The position numbers were made by a program, and so were the translations under genes. Under the pieces are notes generated by a model. It had not been told where the DNA came from. It worked only from the letters and a program-made list of their open reading frames with translations, and made no database searches. A stretch of 64,000 nucleotides of DNA from positions 2,232,001 to 2,296,000 of the forward strand of contig NZ_CP108054.1 of assembly GCF_036173125.1 (NCBI RefSeq), read 5' to 3'. The stretch comes from Streptomyces sp. NBC_00286 (GTDB lineage: Bacteria; Actinomycetota; Actinomycetes; Streptomycetales; Streptomycetaceae). Position 1 is the stretch's first letter. Each line of letters starts with the position of its first letter. This document shows, in pieces, positions 58,060 through 64,000 of the stretch.

Positions 58060-59157
58060 GATCCGCAACCGCACCCGGTAGCCGCCCTCCGGGGTCGGGC
58101 CCGAGTCCAGGGTGCCATGGAGGATGTCGGCTCGTTCTCGTAGGCCGACCAGGCCGTGTTGGGAGCCGGGGAGGGACAGGGAGGGGCGGGTGGGTGGGGT
58201 GTTGGTGATGGTTACTCCTACGTCGTCGCCGTCCTGCCAGAGTTCGACGTGGGCCGTGGCGCCGGGGGCGTGTTTGCGGGCGTTGGTCAGGGCCTCCTGG
58301 ACCGTGCGGTAGAGGGCGCGTTGGGCGGGTGTGCCCACCGTGGGCGGGAGTTCGCCCTTCAGCTCGGTGTGCGTGCCGCTGGACTCCAGGAGCTTGTGCA
58401 GGTCGGCCAGGGTGGGTTGAGGGGTCAGTTCCGTGGCGTTGCCGCCGGAGGCGCGCAGCAGCGTGACCATGGTGCGGAGTTCGTCGAGCGTGGTGACGCT
58501 CAGCGAACGGATCGTGCGGGCGGCCTCTTTGGCGTCCGCGTCCCCGGCTGCGACCTGCAGGGCTCCGGCCTGTACGGCGATCAGGCTGACCTGGTGGGCG
58601 ACCACGTCGTGCATCTCGCGGGCCAGTTGGGCGCGTTCGCGGGCGAGCACGGCCTGGGCGTGCAGGGACCGCTCGTACTCCCTGGCCTCCTCGATCTCGA
58701 CCAGCCGCCTCGCCAAGTCCCGGTGTGCCTGGAGGAGTTGGCCGAAGAGGACCGGGGCGACAGCGGTCGCCAGGCTGTACACGAAGTCGATCAGCGTCAT
58801 GGTCCGGCCGACCTCGGTGAAAGCCGCGGGCCACGGAACGCTGCTCGCCACGGCGGCCAGGGCGACGCACCCCGCGAGGAGACGGCGGTTGCGGCAGCGT
58901 TCGGCCAGAGTGAACAACGCCACGAGCGGAGCGACAGCGACCGGCTGCGTGACCGCGACGGGCAGGGTGAGCAGGAAGACACCGAGCGGGAACCTGCGCC
59001 GGAAGGCCAGCGCGGCGCAGCCGAGCACGGCCAGCGCGACGTCGGTACGCGTGGCGTCCCACAGACTCAGCCATACGTCCACGGCTGCCACCGCCACCAC
59101 GATGATGTCGACGACCGGCGCGGGCACACGCTGCCACAGGACACGTGCGCGATTCAT
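58042..59157 (-). CDS. NarL-type sensor histidine kinase
   Basis: A 371-residue sensor kinase: about five to six membrane helices over residues 15-150, a short coiled segment (LVEIEEAREYERSL), the dimerisation/phosphoacceptor helix with the His in MHDVVAHQVSLIA (HisKA_3), and the ATPase domain (TVQEALTNARKHA as N-box, HGLVGLRERADILHG as G2). The signal is unknown; the sensor part is all membrane. The stop is duplicated in the 47-base repeat. The start overlaps the stop of the response regulator gene by four bases. Confidence 0.93.
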   Translation of the reverse strand: MNRARVLWQRVPAPVVDIIVVAVAAVDVWLSLWDATRTDVALAVLGCAALAFRRRFPLGVFLLTLPVAVTQPVAVAPLVALFTLAERCRNRRLLAGCVALAAVASSVPWPAAFTEVGRTMTLIDFVYSLATAVAPVLFGQLLQAHRDLARRLVEIEEAREYERSLHAQAVLARERAQLAREMHDVVAHQVSLIAVQAGALQVAAGDADAKEAARTIRSLSVTTLDELRTMVTLLRASGGNATELTPQPTLADLHKLLESSGTHTELKGELPPTVGTPAQRALYRTVQEALTNARKHAPGATAHVELWQDGDDVGVTITNTPPTRPSLSLPGSQHGLVGLRERADILHGTLDSGPTPEGGYRVRLRIPLSAD

Positions 59158-59825
59158 CGGGTGGCCTCCGGCTGCGGGCGCTCATCGAGCAGTCCGGCCC
59201 GCTGCGCCAGCAGCGCGGCCTGCACCCGGCTCGTCACCCGCAGCTTTGTGAGGATCGCGCTGACGTGGTCCTTCACCGTGCCGGCACCCAGGTGGATACG
59301 TGCCCCGATGTCGGCGTTCGACAGCCCCTCGGCCACCAGGACGAGAACGTCGCGCTCGCGGGCGGTGAGCTGCCGGACGCGGGCCGCCTCCTCGTCGACG
59401 GCCGCCTCGGTGCCGGGGTGGCCGCGCAGCAGCGTGCGCGACGCCTTGGGGGAAAGGACCACGCCGCCCGCGGCCAAAGTGCGTACCAGCTGGGCGAGTT
59501 GCTCCGGTTCGGTGTCCTTGAGCAGGAAACCGGCGGCGCCGCAGTGCAGCGCGGTCAGGATGTACTCGTCGGCGTCGAACGTCGTCAGCATCGCCACCAC
59601 CGGCGCCTCCGGCATCGTACGCAGCTCGCGCAGGACGGTGAGCCCGTCGACGTCCGGCATCCGGATGTCCAGCAGCACCACGTCGGGCCGCTCCCGGCGG
59701 ACGGTCTCGACGGCGTCGCCCCCGCCAGCCGTCGCTACGACCTCGATGTCCTCGGCCGCGCCCAGAATGAGACCGAACCCCGACCGGACCAGTGCCTCGT
59801 CGTCCACCACCACTACCCGGATCAC
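59154..59825 (-). CDS. NarL/LuxR-type response regulator
   Basis: A 223-residue response regulator. Receiver: VVVDDEALVR (acidic pocket), VVLLDIRMPDVDG (phosphoacceptor Asp), MLTTFDADEY and KDTEPEQL (Lys). LuxR HTH: LTARERDVLVLVAEGLSNAD and GAGTVKDHVSAILTKL. It is cotranscribed with the histidine kinase gene, which it precedes, and its upstream region is shared with the divergent acyltransferase-like gene, a possible target. Confidence 0.95.
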   Translation of the reverse strand: MIRVVVVDDEALVRSGFGLILGAAEDIEVVATAGGGDAVETVRRERPDVVLLDIRMPDVDGLTVLRELRTMPEAPVVAMLTTFDADEYILTALHCGAAGFLLKDTEPEQLAQLVRTLAAGGVVLSPKASRTLLRGHPGTEAAVDEEAARVRQLTARERDVLVLVAEGLSNADIGARIHLGAGTVKDHVSAILTKLRVTSRVQAALLAQRAGLLDERPQPEATR

Positions 59826-60040
59826 GCGGGATCCGCCTCACCTTCGGTCATGCCATCCGGCGTTCATGCCGTCCGGACCATACCGACACGACCCTCTCGA
59901 CCCTAAAGCCACGCGGAGTCCCTGCGGCACGGCGAACGGCAGCTCCAGCCACACGGCGGGGTATCACCCGCCGGTCGGCAGGGACACCGCAGCCTTCTGC
60001 CGGATACTCCGTGAACGGCGCGGTCTCGAGGCTGAGTTGC

Positions 60041-61348
60041 ATGACACCGCATTCAGAATCCCCGTTACTCCCGGCCGACGCACCGTCCTCTAAACAACGC
60101 GAGCTCAGTGAGTCCCCGCTCCCTGAACACACGCGCAGTGAGCCCTCGGCCAGCCCGCCGACCAACGCACCACCCAGCGGGCCGACCAGTGCACCCGCCG
60201 TGGGCCGACTGATCGGGCTGGACCTGGCCCGCGGCCTGGCCGTCTTCGGCATGTACGCGGTTCATGTGGGCCCCGCCCCGGGCCAGGACGGTGTCATCGG
60301 CTTCCTGATGGAACTGGCGCAGGGCCGCTCCTCCGCCCTCTTCGCCGTCCTGGCCGGCTTCGCGGTCGCCCTCATCACCGGGCGCCGCACGCCGAAGACC
60401 GGGCTGGCCGGACGCCAGGCCGTCGCCAAGGTCGTCATCCGGGCCGTGATCCTGATAGCCCTGGGCACCGCCCTGACCATGACCGGCACTCCGGTCGTGC
60501 CGATCCTTGCCTTCTACGGGCTGTTCTTCCTGCTCGTGCTGCCGCTGTACCGGCTGGGCGCCAAGCCGCTGGCGTTGATCGCCGTGGGCTGGGCGCTGGT
60601 GGGTCCGCAGTTGCTGTACCTGCTGAAGCCGCTGGTCGGCGGTCGCTCGTTCACCACCGTCGGCCAGGCCGACGGCCTCGTCTCGCTGTTCTTCACCGGC
60701 GGCTATCCGGCCCTGACCTGGGTCCCGTTCGTCCTCGCCGGTATGGCCGTCGCCCGCCTCGACCTGGCCTCAACCGCCGTACGCATACGCCTCGCCCTCT
60801 CCGGCGCAGCCCTCGCCGTCACCGGCTACGGCGGCTCCTGGCTGGCGCTGCGCCTCGTACCCGGCGCCGCCGAAGCCATCCGAAAGGCCGAGGAGGGAGC
60901 GGGCATGTCGTCCATGCCGTCGATGTCATCCATGCCGTCCATGTCGTCCGCATCGCTCGGCAGCGTCGAAATCTTCGGGGACACCCCCGCCGCGATGCTG
61001 GTCTCCTCCCCGCACAGCGAGGCGACCCTGTCCATCGTGGGCAACACCGGTGTGGCGATCCTGGTGATCACCGCATGCCTGGCAGCCATGGACGCCTTCC
61101 CCCGGCTGCGCCGCCTGGCCAAGCCCGTCATCGCGGTCGGCTCGATGTCGCTGACGGCGTACGTCTACCACATCGTCGTCATCTGGCTCCTGGACACCGA
61201 CGAACCGCCCGTCCAGCCCCTGCACGTCCTACTCGGCTTCATCGCCTCCGTCACCGTCCTCGCCACCCTCTGGTCCCGCTTCTTCCAACGAGGGCCGCTC
61301 GAATGGCTGATGGGCAGGGCGACCGGGCTCGCCCGACGCATCCAATGA
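60041..61348 (+). CDS. Acyltransferase-like membrane protein (HGSNAT/DUF418 type)
   Basis: A 435-residue protein with about ten membrane helices. After a 55-residue Ser/Pro-rich N-terminus comes RLIGLDLARGLAVFGMYAVH, the start of the heparan-alpha-glucosaminide acetyltransferase-like domain, with a His in the second half of that helix. DUF418-like helices end the protein (PVIAVGSMSLTAYVYHIVVI). The family moves acetyl or acyl groups across membranes onto sugars or other acceptors. Between two helices there is a 15-residue repeat MSSMPSMSSMPSMSS, encoded by a 9-base repeat. The ATG at 60041 lacks a clear ribosome binding site. Confidence 0.85.
   Translation: MTPHSESPLLPADAPSSKQRELSESPLPEHTRSEPSASPPTNAPPSGPTSAPAVGRLIGLDLARGLAVFGMYAVHVGPAPGQDGVIGFLMELAQGRSSALFAVLAGFAVALITGRRTPKTGLAGRQAVAKVVIRAVILIALGTALTMTGTPVVPILAFYGLFFLLVLPLYRLGAKPLALIAVGWALVGPQLLYLLKPLVGGRSFTTVGQADGLVSLFFTGGYPALTWVPFVLAGMAVARLDLASTAVRIRLALSGAALAVTGYGGSWLALRLVPGAAEAIRKAEEGAGMSSMPSMSSMPSMSSASLGSVEIFGDTPAAMLVSSPHSEATLSIVGNTGVAILVITACLAAMDAFPRLRRLAKPVIAVGSMSLTAYVYHIVVIWLLDTDEPPVQPLHVLLGFIASVTVLATLWSRFFQRGPLEWLMGRATGLARRIQ
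60905..60949 (+). repeat. 9-base repeat coding for Met-Ser tract
   Basis: Five units of ATG(T/C)C(G/A)TC(C/G) give (M-S/P-S)5 in a loop of the membrane protein. Confidence 0.85.
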
Positions 61349-61395
61349 GTCACGCGACAGGGAACGACCCAACCGCGCGGTCGCCGCTGACGCGC

Positions 61396-62889
61396 TCAAG
61401 CAGCACACACCAACACCTCCGCCAGCGCCCGCAAGTTCACCCGCCCCCGCCCGTACGAGCACACATCACCGCCGTCCGGCAGACCCGTCGACACCCGGAT
61501 CGCATCCGCCCGCCCGGCCAGCAGCGCATCCCGGAGTTCGCCCTGCCAGGGATGCAGGCCCGCGTCGCACGTGGCCACCACCAGCGGTGCGCCCTCGGCC
61601 CGGCGCAGGATCTCGGCTGCGAGGTCGGCGAGGTCCGCCACATCCGCCGGAGCCCGAGTGACCGCCGTCCCCGTGGTCGTGGGGTCGAGGGCGCGTACCT
61701 CCGTCAGCAGGTCCTCGCCGCCCCAGTTGAGCGCAGGGTGCGGCGGCGGGAAAAGGTCGACGACATGGGCGCCCCGTACATGCGGCACAGTCCCCCGTAC
61801 CGCCCGTCGCGCCGCCTCCAACCCGGCCCCGACATCCCACCTGGCGACCGCACCCGCAGCCACCGGCGCCGCATACCGATCGGCCAGCCGACGGACCCGG
61901 TCCGCGGCCTCCCGTACCCGTTCCGCCGGCAACGCACCGCTGCTCACCGCGTCCAGCACCGCGTCCCGGCAGCCGAGCGTGACCCCCAAGTCCGGTACGG
62001 CGACGATGACTTGGTCGGCGCCGGCCGCGAGGGCGAGCCGAGCGCCCGCCGACTCCCCGTACCTGTCCGCGATCGCCTTCATCTCCAGGGCGTCGCTGAC
62101 CAGTACGCCGTCGAAGCCCAGCTCGTCACGCAGCAGGCCGCTCAGGATGCGGGGGCTCAGTGTGGCCGGGCGGTCGGGGTCCAGTGCGGGGAACACGACA
62201 TGCGCGCTCATCAGCATCGGTACGCCTACGGCGATCGCGGCCCGGAAGGGGGCGAGATCGAGTTCGTCGTACGGACGCGGATCGACCGCCACATCGTGGT
62301 GGCTGTCGGTGACGGTGCCCCCGTGGCCCGGGAAGTGCTTGGCGCAGGAGGCGACGCCCCGTGCCTGGGTGGCGGTGATCCAGGCGCGCAGATGCCGGGA
62401 GACCAGTTGGGGGTCGGCGCCGAAGGAGCGGGTGCGCACGATCGGGTTCAGCGGGTGGTGCTGAAGGTCGGCGACAGGGGCGTACGAGGCTGTGATGCCG
62501 AGGGAGGCCAGGTGTCCGGCCAGTGCGTCGGCGCAGCGGGCGGTGAGTCGGGTGTCGTCCACGACGCCCAGGGCGTAGGAGCCGGGGACTTCTGGTGCGC
62601 CCGCGCTCACCAGGTGGCCGATGCCGCCACCCTCGTTGTCGATGGCCACGAGCAGATCGGGGCGGAAGTCCCGCAGGGTGTCCGTCAGTTCACGGAGCTG
62701 TGCCGCGTCGCGCACATTGCGGGTGAACAGGATGACGCCGCCGAGGCCACGGTCGATGAGCCGCTTCAGGGTGTCGGGGACGGTCGTGGTGCCGTCGAAT
62801 CCGGCGACGAGACAGCGGTGGACGGCCTCGTCCAGGTCGGGAGGGAGGGGGGCCGGACCGCCGGCGTACGGGTGCTCGGTGTGGGTCAC
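61396..62889 (-). CDS. GH3 beta-N-acetylhexosaminidase (NagZ-like)
   Basis: A 497-residue glycoside hydrolase family 3 enzyme of the NagZ type. The diagnostic KHFPGHGGTVTDSHHD loop provides the acid/base His-Asp pair of this subfamily, and VLVSDALEM provides the nucleophile Asp. NagZ removes GlcNAc from muropeptides or chitin fragments. There is no signal peptide, so it is probably cytoplasmic. I chose the GTG at 62889 with AGAGGA eight bases upstream; a TTG 12 codons earlier is possible. A long C-terminal domain (residues 340-497) follows the barrel, as in other actinobacterial members. Confidence 0.92.
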   Translation of the reverse strand: MTHTEHPYAGGPAPLPPDLDEAVHRCLVAGFDGTTTVPDTLKRLIDRGLGGVILFTRNVRDAAQLRELTDTLRDFRPDLLVAIDNEGGGIGHLVSAGAPEVPGSYALGVVDDTRLTARCADALAGHLASLGITASYAPVADLQHHPLNPIVRTRSFGADPQLVSRHLRAWITATQARGVASCAKHFPGHGGTVTDSHHDVAVDPRPYDELDLAPFRAAIAVGVPMLMSAHVVFPALDPDRPATLSPRILSGLLRDELGFDGVLVSDALEMKAIADRYGESAGARLALAAGADQVIVAVPDLGVTLGCRDAVLDAVSSGALPAERVREAADRVRRLADRYAAPVAAGAVARWDVGAGLEAARRAVRGTVPHVRGAHVVDLFPPPHPALNWGGEDLLTEVRALDPTTTGTAVTRAPADVADLADLAAEILRRAEGAPLVVATCDAGLHPWQGELRDALLAGRADAIRVSTGLPDGGDVCSYGRGRVNLRALAEVLVCAA

Positions 62890-63074
62890 CCCGGGAATCC
62901 TCTGGTTCACTGAGCCGGAAGTCAATAAGGTGGATGGATGGTCGATTCAGCTATAGGTGCGCCCTTAGAGGCACCCAGCGCGCAAATGGAAACTTCCACC
63001 GCTAGCCACATTCATCACAGAATTCCCACAAAGCTCAAGAATGAATGTTCAATCAGCGCGTGTAGCGTGATTTC

Positions 63075-64000
63075 ATGAACGACCGGAAAGCGAACCTCCG
63101 CTTCGGATCCCGGCCCGTACGCCTCGCTGACCTGGCAAGTCTCGTACGCGCCCCGGCCGCGCTGAGCGTGCCCGGCGACATCCTCGCGGGGGCCGCTGCC
63201 GCAGGACGCCCACTGGGACCGCGGACGGTCGGCACGATGGCCTCCTCCGTCTGCCTCTACTGGGCCGGGATGGCCCTCAACGACTACGCCGACGCCACCA
63301 TCGATGCCGTCGAACGCCCCCAACGTCCCGTCCCTTCCGGTCGCGTCCCCCGTCGTACGGCCCTCTCCCTGGCCGGCGGACTGACCGCCGCCGGGCTCGG
63401 ACTCGCGGCCCTCTCCGGCGGTCGCCGCGGCCTCGGCGTCGCACTGCCGCTTACGGGGCTGATCTGGGCGTACGACCTGAAGCTGAAGTCGACGAAGGCC
63501 GGGCCCGCCGCGATGGCCGGGGCACGGGCGCTGGACGTGCTCGCGGGCGCGGTCGCAGCCGGCGGAACGAAGTCCGGGCGGCGTGGGCTCGTGCCCGCGG
63601 CCCTGGTCGGGCTGCATACCTACACGCTCACCGCCCTCAGCCGGCACGAGATCTCCGGCGCCCCGGCGCGGCTGCCCGCGACCACGCTCGGAGTGTCGGC
63701 CGCGACAGCGCTGGCGGCGGCGGGCACTGCACCCTCCGGGCCGGGGCGGCACCCTGACGCACGTACCGCCGCGGTCGCCGCCGCCGGAGCGCTCGGCTAC
63801 CTCGGTACGTACGGACTGGCGCAGGTCAAGGCCGTACGGGAGCCGTCCGGGGAGAACGTACGGCGGGCCGTGGGAGCCGGGATTCTGGGGCTTGTGCCCT
63901 TGCAAACGGCGTTGACCGCTCGGGGCGGATCGCCGGTGGTGGCGGCGGCGCTGGGGGCCGTGCATCCGCTGGCGCGGCGGCTGGCCCGGCGCGTGTCACC
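63075..64000 (+). CDS. UbiA/EboC-like prenyltransferase (3' end outside window)
   Basis: 308 residues are visible and the frame is open at the window edge. It starts with an ATG at 63075. The first Asp-rich motif is complete (NDYADATIDAVERPQRP) and the second region is YDLKLKSTKAGP. About eight membrane helices are predicted. The family transfers prenyl groups to aromatic or quinone-like acceptors; the N-terminal sequence (VRAPAALSVPGDILAG, LYWAGMALNDYAD) resembles the EboC branch, in which the gene is followed by other ebo genes. Those would lie beyond the window. Confidence 0.85.
   Translation, partial: MNDRKANLRFGSRPVRLADLASLVRAPAALSVPGDILAGAAAAGRPLGPRTVGTMASSVCLYWAGMALNDYADATIDAVERPQRPVPSGRVPRRTALSLAGGLTAAGLGLAALSGGRRGLGVALPLTGLIWAYDLKLKSTKAGPAAMAGARALDVLAGAVAAGGTKSGRRGLVPAALVGLHTYTLTALSRHEISGAPARLPATTLGVSAATALAAAGTAPSGPGRHPDARTAAVAAAGALGYLGTYGLAQVKAVREPSGENVRRAVGAGILGLVPLQTALTARGGSPVVAAALGAVHPLARRLARRVS

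Noticed and set aside
1..64000. tRNA, rRNA, riboswitch or insertion-sequence genes
   Set aside because: No cloverleaf with CCA-end pattern, no rRNA core sequence, no known riboswitch core and no transposase motif was recognised by reading; a covariance-model search would be decisive.

Overview
The window is high-GC DNA from a Streptomyces chromosome. Evidence for the genus: GC-rich third codon positions, many GTG and TTG starts, four-base ATGA/GTGA overlaps between cotranscribed genes, and families typical of the genus (DUF397, XRE-DUF5753 and HATPase trios, DUF1707-FHA, Clp_N-ABC operons, and the dispersed GGGGAACTGCGCGACCAGCC-type repeat). No rRNA, tRNA, CRISPR array, transposase or prophage gene was found.

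Left part (1-19000). The 3' two thirds of treY and a complete treZ (trehalose synthesis from glucan ends) are separated by two convergent paralogous M14 metallopeptidases and a DUF1707-FHA protein. Then come an APH-fold protein with lost catalytic residues, an imine-reductase-like/HxlR pair sitting between a degraded and an intact LysE-type exporter 3' end, a Tat-exported EEP-family protein, an ABC exporter, a secreted S8 protease with a P-domain, an AIM24 protein, and a 5'-truncated LAxTG wall-protein remnant.

Central accessory locus (19051-29681). GAP1-N2-type protein, TerY-like vWA, PP2C phosphatase and Ser/Thr kinase with a zinc ribbon run rightward; the last three form a translationally coupled TerY-P-type triad. 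They converge on a coupled leftward operon: a two-TM coiled-coil protein, a single-TM protein with an Asp in its helix (MotB/ZorB-like pattern), and a fibronectin-like protein carrying a large repeat array inside one beta-sandwich. The arrangement resembles actinobacterial NTP-dependent biological-conflict (defence) systems, but no GTPase gene is next to GAP1. This is the best candidate for an unusual system.

Regulatory genes (29990-39619 and 55221-59825). Three HATPase / XRE-DUF5753 / DUF397 modules (abaA/whiJ-like) occur in 28 kb. Between and beside them are a DUF574-type methyltransferase, two VOC proteins, an autoregulated-looking HTH/Clp_N/ABC operon with a TTA codon, a chloramphenicol-phosphotransferase-like kinase, a DUF433 protein and a NarL-type two-component system.

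Sugar locus (39673-55117). An SIS-domain protein, an RpiR-type regulator, a GH38 alpha-mannosidase, a SurA-like protein, an ABC sugar importer (binding protein plus two permeases), a GH3, a GH5-like glycosidase and a BadF-type sugar kinase. A TTGAACCA-type motif recurs at the promoters of four of the transcription units, which suggests one regulon, probably for mannose- and/or GlcNAc-containing glycans.

Right edge. An acyltransferase-like membrane protein with a Met/Ser repeat, a NagZ-like GH3 hexosaminidase, and the start of a UbiA/EboC-like prenyltransferase that runs off the window.
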